From NCBI RefSeq assembly GCF_002843385.1, contig NZ_MVDE01000009.1, forward strand, positions 102,403-166,402: a stretch of DNA of 64,000 nucleotides. The letters are read 5' to 3'. Positions 44,059 through 52,394 of this stretch are shown one piece after another; position 1 is the stretch's first letter; each line of letters opens with the position of its first letter. This DNA is from Labilibaculum manganireducens. GTDB lineage: Bacteria > Bacteroidota > Bacteroidia > Bacteroidales > Marinifilaceae. The notes under the pieces are model-generated. The model was not told the DNA's origin and made no database searches. It saw only the letters and a program-made list of their open reading frames with translations. The translations under genes and the position numbers were made by a program.

Positions 44059-45228
44059 TTAATGAGACTCTTCAATGACAAGATCACATAAATCAGAAAC
44101 TAATATCTCTTCAATTTCATGGAATTCATCTCTTGGAGTTTTGGTAAACAACATCCCAAAAATGGAGTACAATTTATAATCAATTTTACGTAATTCCAAT
44201 GGATTGCAAAATCGATTCAATAATTTTTCGTAATCAAAATGTGAAATTTGACTTGATGGTATTTTGGTGGAATTGTCCAAAATAATCAAAGAATAAATCT
44301 CATCATCCATTTCGTTTAAGATCTGATCCCAATCGGGTTTAATATTGCTTAAAAAACAATGATACGGATTCAATTTAGTGGCCAAATGAGTTAAATCTGC
44401 CGTTGTACACCAGCCACCAAACCTCATTGGATTCACTTCAATCGGGACTAATTTACCCGCTTCATCCACACGAACTTCGATATGAACAGGAAAATTTTTC
44501 AATTCGACCTGCTCTCCGAGATCCTGTACAAACTGCTTAAATTGTGGAAGGTATGCCTTAATCAATTCCTTTGAAGTGTAATAAACCCGATCGCTGACAT
44601 CCTTTTCGGAAGCAAAAAGGTGCTTTAACACTCCCAACACAACCGCTTCGCCATTCTCATCAAAATAAGCATCAAAAGCAAACTCTTCACCAGCAATTAC
44701 TTCCTCAATTAAAAAGGAAGATGCGTTTACTACCTCGATGGGAAATAAAGCCTGAGCATCTGTAAATTCCTCACGAATTAATTGTTTCACTCTTAACCAA
44801 TCATTCTCATCAACAACCTTATGAACTCCCAGACTTAAAAAACCTACTGCCGGCTTAATTATAAACGGCATTGGTAATTCGTCCAATTTAACTTCATCCA
44901 AATCTTTAAGGAGCACTTCCTTATAATAGAAATCAGGATACATTCCCTGAATCAATTTTCGAAATTCTATTTTATTTTTAAACACATTAATGTATTCAGG
45001 TAGTTTGGTGAAACTTAAATGGTTCAGCACCCAATTGATAGAATTCTCGGAATTAGTATAAATTCGACTATTTGTATTATCACGAAAATGTTGAACAATC
45101 TGCTCTGAACCAATCAATGAAAGCTCCCCCTTTTCGATAACATTACCTGTATCCAGAGTTGGAAAATTATATTTTTCAATTGTCTCTTTAAGAAACTTGG
45201 AAACGTAAGGTTTGTCTAATAAAATCAT
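44059..45228 (-). CDS. ATP-grasp domain enzyme
   Basis: This 389-residue protein has an ATP-grasp fold. PFIIKPAVGFLSLGV (about residue 125) is the ATP-binding lysine strand, a mid region with EEVIAGEEFAFDAYF follows, and EVNPMRFGG (about 270) supplies the metal-binding Glu and Asn. ATP-grasp ligases join a carboxylate to an amine or thiol through an acyl phosphate. The substrate is unknown. An acetyltransferase gene follows at 17 nt. Upstream lies an unusual GC-rich gap. Confidence 0.8.
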   Translation of the reverse strand: MILLDKPYVSKFLKETIEKYNFPTLDTGNVIEKGELSLIGSEQIVQHFRDNTNSRIYTNSENSINWVLNHLSFTKLPEYINVFKNKIEFRKLIQGMYPDFYYKEVLLKDLDEVKLDELPMPFIIKPAVGFLSLGVHKVVDENDWLRVKQLIREEFTDAQALFPIEVVNASSFLIEEVIAGEEFAFDAYFDENGEAVVLGVLKHLFASEKDVSDRVYYTSKELIKAYLPQFKQFVQDLGEQVELKNFPVHIEVRVDEAGKLVPIEVNPMRFGGWCTTADLTHLATKLNPYHCFLSNIKPDWDQILNEMDDEIYSLIILDNSTKIPSSQISHFDYEKLLNRFCNPLELRKIDYKLYSIFGMLFTKTPRDEFHEIEEILVSDLCDLVIEESH

Positions 45229-45483
45229 GCAATGGCGGTGTTAGTTGTTTCGGTGGATTTGAAATTTGAAACAAAGCTACAAAATAAGTTTGTGGAAATC
45301 CTCTTTTGAGAAAGGACGGGGAAACACAATCAAACCAAGAAAGGCTTGCTGCCCTGAACCGACATAAGGGAACACAAACCGACACTGGGAATTTGAGGTT
45401 TGCACTGCAACCCGGGCAAGCTGTCAGCCTTTACTGAAAGATTGATGTAAGGTGCGGCAACTCATGGATTATCAGGTGACCAA
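45229..45483. other. GC-richer intergenic stretch of uncertain origin
   Basis: This stretch before the minisatellite is richer in G and C than its neighbours and has no convincing gene. Short minus-strand frames exist but read as noise (Cys- and Pro-rich, no start context). It may be remnant foreign DNA. Confidence 0.35.
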
Positions 45484-45590
45484 CCGCCATGCGTACACGT
45501 GAGTGACCGCCATGTGTGCACGTGAGTGACCGCCATGCGTACACGTGAGTGACCGCCATGTGTGCACGTGAGTGACTGCCATGCGTACAC
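45484..45590. repeat. Alternating 23-bp tandem repeat (minisatellite)
   Basis: Four full 23-bp units (45484, 45507, 45530, 45553) and a partial fifth (45576-45590). Two versions alternate, with core CATGCGTACACGTGA and CATGTGTGCACGTGA, so the higher-order unit is 46 bp. Units contain the palindromes CACGTG and, in every second one, GTGCAC. GC content is well above the surroundings. No CRISPR-type spacers. Confidence 0.85.
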
Positions 45591-45662
45591 AGGGTAGGCC
45601 ACCACCAGATGTTTGGGGTCATTGATCATGATCTGCAAACATTGATGGCAACGGGTTATCCC

Positions 45663-45693
45663 TTTGGATGATTGATTCAAATTCGTACCTTTT
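45663..45693 (+). promoter_or_regulatory. Promoter of the 2-hydroxyacid dehydrogenase gene
   Basis: TTTG (45663-45666), 19 nt, TACCTTTT (45686-45693). It lies 23 nt before the ATG at 45716 and supports that start. Confidence 0.6.
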
Positions 45694-45715
45694 ATGCTCT
45701 AAAATCATTAATCGC

Positions 45716-46672
45716 ATGTCTGTGAAAAACAAAATACTTATCGCCTACCCTATTCCTAAAGAAGGACTTAGTGAATTGGAAACTCATTTTGATTTGATTT
45801 ATCCCGAAAAGGAATTCTTCACAAAAGAAGAATTAATTGAACTGATTCCGCACTGCGTTGGTTTGTTGTCTATTTTTAATCGGGAAGTCTCTGCTGATAT
45901 AATAAAAGCCGGAATAAATCTGAAAATTATCAGTAATTACGGAGTCGGCTTTAATAATATCGATATGAATGCTGCAAACGAGCAAAAAATTATTGTTTGC
46001 AATACTCCTGAAGCTGTTTGCGAACCAACTGCCGAATTGTGTATGGGACTTTTATTATCCCTGAGCAGACAAATTTCGTTGTGCAATTATGGATTAAAAA
46101 CAAATCCGGAATTTGAATGGGGAGTGATGAAAAATTTAGGAAGCACACTGCGGGGAAAGACCTTAGGGATTGTAGGCATGGGCAATATTGGTAAATCGGT
46201 TGCCGAAAAGGCAATGGTTTTTGGTATGAATATCGCTTATCACAATAGAAAACCCATTTCTGAGATTAAATGGAAGGATGCAGTTTATATGAATTTGCCG
46301 GATCTACTTGAAAAATCGGATGTGATTTCCCTGCACTGCCCCTTAACTCCTGAAACGCATCATTTATTAAGTAAAAAGGAGTTCCTGAAAATGAAAAAAA
46401 CGGCCTTTTTAATTAATACATCCCGGGGTGCAGTTATTAATGAAGCTGACTTGGCCATAGCTTTGGAACAAGGTGAAATTGCCGGTGCCGCACTGGATGT
46501 TTTTGAGAATGAACCTATTATTCATCCAAAATTATTAAAGCAGAAAACAGCTCTTGCAGTACCACATATTGGCACTGCCACAATCGAAACCAGAATTGAA
46601 ATGAGCCGCGAAGCCAGTCAGAATATTATTGAGTATTTAAAAAATGGAATTGCAAAAAACAGGGTTAATTAG
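45716..46672 (+). CDS. D-isomer-specific 2-hydroxyacid dehydrogenase
   Basis: This 318-residue NAD(P)-dependent enzyme has the nucleotide loop GIVGMGNIGKSVAEKA and the family signature MKKTAFLINTSRGAVINEADL. The catalytic His is in VPHIGTAT; the Arg and Glu lie in the usual places. Typical substrates are D-lactate, glyoxylate, hydroxypyruvate or phosphoglycerate; which one cannot be read. The ATG at 45716 is chosen over 45668 because the promoter lies between them. The next gene, coaX, is 63 nt away. Confidence 0.88.
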   Translation: MSVKNKILIAYPIPKEGLSELETHFDLIYPEKEFFTKEELIELIPHCVGLLSIFNREVSADIIKAGINLKIISNYGVGFNNIDMNAANEQKIIVCNTPEAVCEPTAELCMGLLLSLSRQISLCNYGLKTNPEFEWGVMKNLGSTLRGKTLGIVGMGNIGKSVAEKAMVFGMNIAYHNRKPISEIKWKDAVYMNLPDLLEKSDVISLHCPLTPETHHLLSKKEFLKMKKTAFLINTSRGAVINEADLAIALEQGEIAGAALDVFENEPIIHPKLLKQKTALAVPHIGTATIETRIEMSREASQNIIEYLKNGIAKNRVN

Positions 46673-46735
46673 GCTTTTCTTTTAAAGCTTTTGCCGACCT
46701 TTATCTTTAGTTAAGCAATAAATACAATCCAACAT

Positions 46736-47503
46736 ATGCTTTTAGCCATCGACATAGGAAATTCAAATGTGGTCTGCGGTTTATCCAGCAATAATCATTG
46801 GGCCGAACAATTTAGAATTCATACTGTTGCCAACAAAACATCTGATGAATACGAAGTCATTTACAGAACTTTACTTGCGAGTCGGAATATCGATTTAAAA
46901 GAAATTAACCGGGTAGTTCTGAGCAGTGTAGTTCCCTCTCTGATACTTCCTATCCGTGAGATGATTCGAAAACTGTTCAACCAAGAGCCTTTAGTTCTGG
47001 GGCCGGAATTGTATCCGCGCTTAGATATCGGAATCAGTAATCCTTATGAAATAGGAACAGATTTGGTTGCCAATGCCGTTGCAGCTCACAACAAATATTC
47101 GGGCAATTGCATTGTTGTTGATTTTGGTACTGCTCTTACTTTTACTGTTATAAAAGCAGATGGAAATTTGTTAGGTGTGACAATTGCTCCCGGGCTTAAA
47201 ACTGCCATGGCATCGCTTTCTCAAAAAACAGCTCAATTACCAAATGTCGATTTGGTTGTTCCTCCCTCCTGCATTGGAAAAAATACGGTTCATGCAATGC
47301 AGGCTGGTATTGTAATCGGTTACAAAGGTCTTGTTGAATCACTTCTGACTGAAATGAAAAAGGAAATGGAAGGAAAAACTACAGTAATTGCCACTGGTGG
47401 GTTGGCCACTGTGATGCTTCCTATTCTTGATAGTTTCGATCATCATGAGCCAATGTTAACCCTCGACGGACTTAAAATCGTTGGAAATAAATTTTACAAA
47501 TAA
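46736..47503 (+). CDS. coaX: Type III pantothenate kinase
   Basis: This 255-residue ASKHA-fold kinase phosphorylates pantothenate as the first step of coenzyme A synthesis. Motifs in order: DIGNSN (phosphate 1), VVDFGTALTF (phosphate 2), ATGGLA (adenosine). The type III enzyme needs a monovalent cation and is not feedback-inhibited by CoA. It is cytosolic. The CYTH gene follows 18 nt downstream. Confidence 0.95.
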   Translation: MLLAIDIGNSNVVCGLSSNNHWAEQFRIHTVANKTSDEYEVIYRTLLASRNIDLKEINRVVLSSVVPSLILPIREMIRKLFNQEPLVLGPELYPRLDIGISNPYEIGTDLVANAVAAHNKYSGNCIVVDFGTALTFTVIKADGNLLGVTIAPGLKTAMASLSQKTAQLPNVDLVVPPSCIGKNTVHAMQAGIVIGYKGLVESLLTEMKKEMEGKTTVIATGGLATVMLPILDSFDHHEPMLTLDGLKIVGNKFYK

Positions 47504-47521
47504 GACAAGCCTCAGCAACAT

Positions 47522-47980
47522 ATGCCTTTAGAAATAGAACGTAAATTCCTCATAAAACCAAATTTACTGGATCTTCCCAAAGAGGGAAAAAAACTTATTC
47601 AAGGATACATTTGGAGTGATCCGGATAAAAGTTTACGAATTAGAATTGCGGGAGATCAATCTTTTTTAACCATCAAAACCGGAAATAATCCGTTGAGCAG
47701 ATCTGAATTTGAATACGAAATTCCGATGAAAGATGCTCAGGATCTTTTAGTTCTTTGTGATTCGAAGATTGAAAAAACTCGATTTGTGATTCCTCAAAAT
47801 AATTTATTCTGGGAAATAGACGTATTTGAAGGCAACAACAAGGGTTTAATTGTAGCCGAAATTGAGCTTAGCTCTGAAAATGAAAACTTTGAACTGCCGC
47901 AATGGATTGATCGGGAAGTCACAAATGAAAGTAAATTTTTAAATGTTGAACTAATAAAACATCCCTTTTCCAAATGGTGA
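47522..47980 (+). CDS. CYTH domain protein (triphosphate tunnel enzyme)
   Basis: A 152-residue CYTH domain with the opening EIERKF (ExExK-type), then IQGYI and SLRIRIAG. The tunnel fold binds triphosphate; bacterial members include inorganic triphosphatases and class IV adenylate cyclases, and this short form is likely a triphosphatase. The last 30 nt overlap the convergent GH3 gene. Confidence 0.88.
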   Translation: MPLEIERKFLIKPNLLDLPKEGKKLIQGYIWSDPDKSLRIRIAGDQSFLTIKTGNNPLSRSEFEYEIPMKDAQDLLVLCDSKIEKTRFVIPQNNLFWEIDVFEGNNKGLIVAEIELSSENENFELPQWIDREVTNESKFLNVELIKHPFSKW

Positions 47981-50900
47981 AAAAGGAAGGCTTATGAATT
48001 CAGGATCAACTTTTTCCTCTTTAATTATTGACTTATATATTTGTTCCTGAATTTTAGTTCGTACATCCATTTCTATCAATTTGGTATTCGACTCATCAGG
48101 ACAAATTCGGTTCGACAGAAAAATATACAGCAAATCATATTTGGGATCAATCCAAATCATAGTGCCGGTAAAACCGGTGTGTCCATAACTTAATTCGGAA
48201 GCCTCACTGCATGTTGGACCACCTTTTTCTTCGGGATTGTAAAAAGGTTTGTCAAAGCCGATTCCTCTTCTGTTTTCTGAATTTGGGTAAGCACGTGCAC
48301 TAAATCGATTCATTGTTTCAGCACTTATGTAGGTTTCACCGCCATAAGTTCCTTCCTGAAGATACATTTGCGCTAATTTTGCCAAATCGCCGGCATTACC
48401 AAACATTCCTGCATGTCCCGAAACGCCGCCAAGCATTGCTGCAGTTGGATCGTGCACATAAGCTTCAAGCCATTGTTTTCGAAAAAACTTATCATCCTGT
48501 GTTGGCACAATCCGATCGGCACTAAAGCGTTTCAAAGGATGATACCCCAGACTGGAGGCTCCCAACATGTCGTACAGATGTCTTTTCACATAGCCATCCA
48601 AACTTTCGCCGGAAATCTCCTTAATCATCTCTCCCATCATTATAAAACCAAGATCGCTGTATTTATAACCATTTGATTCTCTAAATTCGGTTGCCAATAT
48701 CTGATTGATTATCGTATCGTGATAACCTTTATGTATAAAAAGGTTATTCGCAATTTGAACCGGGTATTCTTCAGAACTTTGATTGGAAAAAATCCCCTCT
48801 CTAAATTTATAATTTCGATCGAGATACAATTTATCAGCCACTTTTAGACTATAACGTTTCGAATAGTTCCGACTAAATAAATCTCCATCGAAGCTCGCCG
48901 AATCAACAGCCTCCCATTGAAATGGTTTATAACTCAACAATCTCGCTTCATGAGCTAAAATTTTCTTTAAAATAAGAGTATCCTTATTGGTGCCTTTGGC
49001 TTTTGAAAAATACGCTCCCAATGTATGATCCACATTAATCCACCCTTCGTCGCTTAACTGCATTATTGCCGGAAGTGCAGCTGTAATTTTTGTTAGTGAT
49101 GCTAAATCGTAAATATCAGGATTACGAACTTCTACTTTTCCTTTGTAGGTATAATGACCGTATGATTTATGAAATACAATCTTTCCTTTTCTAGCTACCA
49201 GAATTTGACAGCCTGGGGTTGCTTTTTTTTTAATGGCATCATTTACTATCGAATCAATAACATTCAATTTAAGTGTATTTAATTCAACTTGTTCGGGCAA
49301 AGAGAATCCCAGACGGTTGTGTTTGGTTTCAAAACCAGTACCAACCGGAAAATGTCCATTAACTGTAACTGGTAATCGTCCCTGAGAAGCCAAACCACCA
49401 AAAATTATTTGCGCAGAAGCCATGTGAGTTTCTATATTATCCTCATACGAAACCAAAATCCCATTTAGCCGATCAGTCCCTTCATATAAATCCAAGCCAT
49501 AAGGGTTTGCAAACAGATCAAAAATCACCTTCTTGTTTTTTGAAAGCTCAGAAAGAAACTCAATAGTTTGACTCGTAATTCCAAAATTCTTTGATGCCCG
49601 CATATCACTGTCGTGCTTACTTACAATCACCAAATTGTATTTATCAAGCTTTTTCAATAATTGATAATAACTTTCAATCGAAGCGCTTTTCCCGATCTGA
49701 AAAAAATCTATATCTGCATACCTGCCAAGATATTCCTGAAATCTGTTTCGGATAGGGACACCCATGGCAACAGAAGCAATTTTAAGGGTATCTAATCTTT
49801 TTAGCGGCAACAACTGATCATCATTTTTCACTAATGTAATTGCCTTCTCGGTCAACTTTCGTCTTAAAATAAATCCTTGCTGTGTATTTAATCCTGACCA
49901 CAGTCTATTCTGATCAATTGGCTTGTACTCATTCAAATTGAGCCAATACTTTGCTTTTAAAATTTTCAAACACTTCCCGTTGATATCATCCCAGGAAAGC
50001 TCACCGCTTTTAAGTGCCAATTTAATCTCTTTAATTGCTATTGCGACGTCTTCAGTAAAAAGAAGAACATCATTACCCGCAACCAAAGCCTTAGCATCAA
50101 CCACACCCTTCGGATAAAATTTACGAACGCCTTCCATATTTAAAGCATCCGTAAATACCAAACCTTTAAAACCCATTTCCTCTTTCAGCAATTGAGAAAC
50201 GATAGGGCGGGAAAGTGTCGCTACTTTTTGCAAAGGATCAAGCGCCGGTACATTTAAATGAGAAACCATAATTCCCCCCAAACCATTATTTATTAAACGA
50301 CGGAAAGGAAATAGTTCAATAGAATCAAGTCTTTCAATAGGATGATCTACCAAAGGAAGATCAAAATGCGAATCGGTTTCGGTATCTCCGTGGCCTGGAA
50401 AATGTTTGCCTACAGCAATAATTCCTGATTTCTGCATTCCTGAGGCAAAAGCATACGATTTGTTGGTTACATTGTAACGATCCTCACCAAAGGAACGGCT
50501 GTTAATTACCGGATTTCGCGGATTATTATTCACATCCATTACGGGTGAGAAATTCACATGAACACCAAGTCTGCCACACTCTTTCCCAATCTGTTTCCCC
50601 AACTGAAAAATCAATTCATTATCCTGAATTGCACCCAGCATAATTTGCCTTGGGTAACTTATTGTTTGTTTTAATCTGGATCCGAGCCCAATCTCTGCAT
50701 CCATTCCAATCCAAAGAGGAACCTTTGCCAAAGCTTGATACCTATTTGTCAACCCGGCTTGCTTCCCCGGTTCTCCTTGAAAAAATATAATTCCTCCGAT
50801 TTGATATTTACTCACTAAGCCCGCAATTCTCTCAGATTCTTCATCTCCTTTATTCGAATAGGCTGCAAGCATAAACAATTGAGCAATTCTCTCGTCATCA

Positions 50901-51061
50901 CTTAAAGTCGACAGAACGGAATCTGCCCAAACATTGGGTTGAGACAATCTGTCAACCAACCTATCTTCTTCTAAAGCAATATTTTGTGCAGACACAAAAA
51001 AATGACTTACAAGAAAAATAAGAATAATAAACAATCTGTTCAGAGAATATATATGTGTCAT
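47951..51061 (-). CDS. GH3 glycosidase fused to beta-lactamase-like serine hydrolase
   Basis: This 1036-residue protein has a signal peptide (1-25). Residues about 40-390 form a GH3 N-terminal barrel with GKHFPGHGDTETDSH (about 218) and the nucleophile Asp305 in FTDALNMEGV, as in NagZ N-acetylhexosaminidases. A GH3-like C-terminal domain follows. The last 400 residues are a class C beta-lactamase-like hydrolase with DLASLTK (SxxK) and YSDLGF (Y-x-D rather than YxN). A role in peptidoglycan recycling in the periplasm is likely. Both active sites look intact. A candidate leader lies upstream. Confidence 0.9.
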   Translation of the reverse strand: MTHIYSLNRLFIILIFLVSHFFVSAQNIALEEDRLVDRLSQPNVWADSVLSTLSDDERIAQLFMLAAYSNKGDEESERIAGLVSKYQIGGIIFFQGEPGKQAGLTNRYQALAKVPLWIGMDAEIGLGSRLKQTISYPRQIMLGAIQDNELIFQLGKQIGKECGRLGVHVNFSPVMDVNNNPRNPVINSRSFGEDRYNVTNKSYAFASGMQKSGIIAVGKHFPGHGDTETDSHFDLPLVDHPIERLDSIELFPFRRLINNGLGGIMVSHLNVPALDPLQKVATLSRPIVSQLLKEEMGFKGLVFTDALNMEGVRKFYPKGVVDAKALVAGNDVLLFTEDVAIAIKEIKLALKSGELSWDDINGKCLKILKAKYWLNLNEYKPIDQNRLWSGLNTQQGFILRRKLTEKAITLVKNDDQLLPLKRLDTLKIASVAMGVPIRNRFQEYLGRYADIDFFQIGKSASIESYYQLLKKLDKYNLVIVSKHDSDMRASKNFGITSQTIEFLSELSKNKKVIFDLFANPYGLDLYEGTDRLNGILVSYEDNIETHMASAQIIFGGLASQGRLPVTVNGHFPVGTGFETKHNRLGFSLPEQVELNTLKLNVIDSIVNDAIKKKATPGCQILVARKGKIVFHKSYGHYTYKGKVEVRNPDIYDLASLTKITAALPAIMQLSDEGWINVDHTLGAYFSKAKGTNKDTLILKKILAHEARLLSYKPFQWEAVDSASFDGDLFSRNYSKRYSLKVADKLYLDRNYKFREGIFSNQSSEEYPVQIANNLFIHKGYHDTIINQILATEFRESNGYKYSDLGFIMMGEMIKEISGESLDGYVKRHLYDMLGASSLGYHPLKRFSADRIVPTQDDKFFRKQWLEAYVHDPTAAMLGGVSGHAGMFGNAGDLAKLAQMYLQEGTYGGETYISAETMNRFSARAYPNSENRRGIGFDKPFYNPEEKGGPTCSEASELSYGHTGFTGTMIWIDPKYDLLYIFLSNRICPDESNTKLIEMDVRTKIQEQIYKSIIKEEKVDPEFISLPFSPFGKGMFY

Positions 51062-51193
51062 GAAAATCTTTCTTTGGCTATAAAAACAGTGAAGTGTAAC
51101 AAAATTATAAATACCCTGTCAATTAACAGAATGATTCATCACTTAAAATGAAAAATTAATAAATTATTTAGGAGAGAATACTTACAGTAACAT

Positions 51194-51216
51194 AAAAAAG
51201 GGGCAAAGCCCCTCTT
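51194..51216 (-). terminator. Hairpin terminator upstream of the GH3 gene
   Basis: AGGGGC-AAA-GCCCCT (51199-51213) is followed on the minus strand by TTTTTT. It lies 1-3 nt after a 7-codon ORF (51217-51240) and about 130 nt before the GH3 start, in the same orientation. Confidence 0.65.
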
Positions 51217-51240
51217 TTAATTACTAACAACTAAAACCAT
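51217..51240 (-). CDS. Possible 7-residue leader peptide
   Basis: ATG at 51240 reads seven codons (MVLVVSN) to TAA, rich in Val and Leu, ending directly at a terminator hairpin. It is the only structured item in the 51062-51534 gap. Such a short frame can arise by chance, so this is a weak call. Confidence 0.2.
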   Translation of the reverse strand: MVLVVSN

Positions 51241-51534
51241 ACTTAAAACTTAAAAAGAGCTGAAACTTATCAAGTCAAATATGAAAATTGAAGGAATTTA
51301 AACCTTCACTACACAAGTAAAAATATTGCAATAGGTATGATAAAACAAGTGTCAAATGTGCCATTTTCTTCATATTGAACATAAATATAAGTCCCTATTT
51401 GTCTGATTACCCGAAAACAAGGGCTTGCAACTTAATTGCAAGGAAAACTATTCTTTTTGAAAAATCAATAAAAAGGATTAAATTAAAAATTGAGATGATG
51501 CCAAATAGTCTGTTCAATTCTTAAACTACACATT

Positions 51535-52083
51535 ATGAAAAAAATCTTCATTATTCTACTGTCCTTTACTTTTAGCTCATTCATAATTGCCCAACAAACA
51601 AAGAACATCGACTTATTTTTAGATGATGATGGAAATATTAGTTTGGAAACAAAATATCTGCAAACAGCAATAACAGATCAGCAAATTCGAGACTGGATTT
51701 CCTCATTTCCTGATCAAGTAAATGGTAAGATCGAATATATTAATTCAAATTCAGGCGAATTTCGATACAAAGGCCGGGTTCCTGTTTCTTTAAGCGAAAG
51801 ACCTTCCGTTTTCCAGATTGAAATGCATTTCACACTTTCAATTCACAGTGCGGAAGACCAATTAATTGTTGCCATTGGTGATATCTATTATCAATCCTAT
51901 CCGGAATATGGGAAGCAAGGAACTCCAGCCATAATTTCCTATCCTAAAGATTGGTACTCCAAAGCAAAATTGCGCAAAAAAACAGGCAATCTGCCTTGGC
52001 TAAACAGCTTGGTTAAAGAAAACACCATTTCCAAAGCTGAAGAATTGCTGGCTGGTGGAAATGAGTTTTTCAGGTGTTTATAA
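51535..52083 (+). CDS. Secreted protein, possibly DUF4468-like
   Basis: A signal peptide (1-19, ending IIAQ) leads a 163-residue mature protein. Two strand-rich halves with FRYKGRVPVSL and VFQIEMHFTLSIHS recall the TBP-like DUF4468 fold seen in Bacteroidota secreted proteins, but the match is loose. Its stop codon lies inside the first bases of repeat copy B1. Confidence 0.5.
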   Translation: MKKIFIILLSFTFSSFIIAQQTKNIDLFLDDDGNISLETKYLQTAITDQQIRDWISSFPDQVNGKIEYINSNSGEFRYKGRVPVSLSERPSVFQIEMHFTLSIHSAEDQLIVAIGDIYYQSYPEYGKQGTPAIISYPKDWYSKAKLRKKTGNLPWLNSLVKENTISKAEELLAGGNEFFRCL

Positions 52084-52175
52084 TTGTAAGGTTTTGTCAC
52101 ATGGTCCCGAAAGTTTTCGGGATTACCATGCCGGAATAATCATCTTCCTGTGTGCCGCAATTACCGACGTTTCAT
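52074..52175 (-). repeat. Dispersed intergenic repeat, copy B1
   Basis: GTGTTTATAATTGTAAG end, an internal hairpin TCCCGAAAGTTTTCGGGA, a TCCTGTGTGCCGCAATT core and the GACGTTTCAT end. Here the element overlaps the end of a plus-strand gene and does not abut a start codon. Confidence 0.6.
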
Positions 52176-52196
52176 GATATTGTTCGACTCTGACAG
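52176..52196. repeat. 21-bp direct repeat flanking B1 (also 52324-52344)
   Basis: GATATTGTTCGACTCTGACAG occurs here and again at 52324-52344, each time directly after the CGTTTCAT end of a repeat copy. The following bases (CTTTTCCGAAA) are also shared. Confidence 0.7.
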
Positions 52197-52257
52197 GTTA
52201 AAAAAAACGCTGTCAGGTCTTTTCCGAAAAAGCTTCTTGAAACCTGCGACTTTCCCA

Positions 52258-52323
52258 ATTTATAATTCATAATTTTTAACTGTTTTCTCTGTGTGCCGCA
52301 ATTGCCCGGCATGAACGTTTCAT
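52258..52323 (-). repeat. Dispersed intergenic repeat, copy B2 (shortened)
   Basis: TTTATAATTCATAATTTTTAAC end, CTGTGTGCCGCAATTGCCC core and AACGTTTCAT end; it lacks the internal hairpin. The minus strand could encode MKRSCRAIAAHREN before a stop. The rest of the gap to 52394 holds nothing else. Confidence 0.5.
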
Positions 52324-52394
52324 GATATTGTTCGACTCTGACAGATACTTTTCCGAAATTGCCCGGCATGGTGATTTCAAATAATTAAATGGCT

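Noticed and set aside
45484..45590. CRISPR array
   Set aside because: Units are directly contiguous with no unique spacers and there are no cas genes in the window.
45431..45680. Minus-strand ORFs of 63 and 72 codons across the minisatellite
   Set aside because: They only translate the 23-bp tandem repeat (Thr-His-Gly and Arg-rich repetition), shift frame between units, and lack start context.
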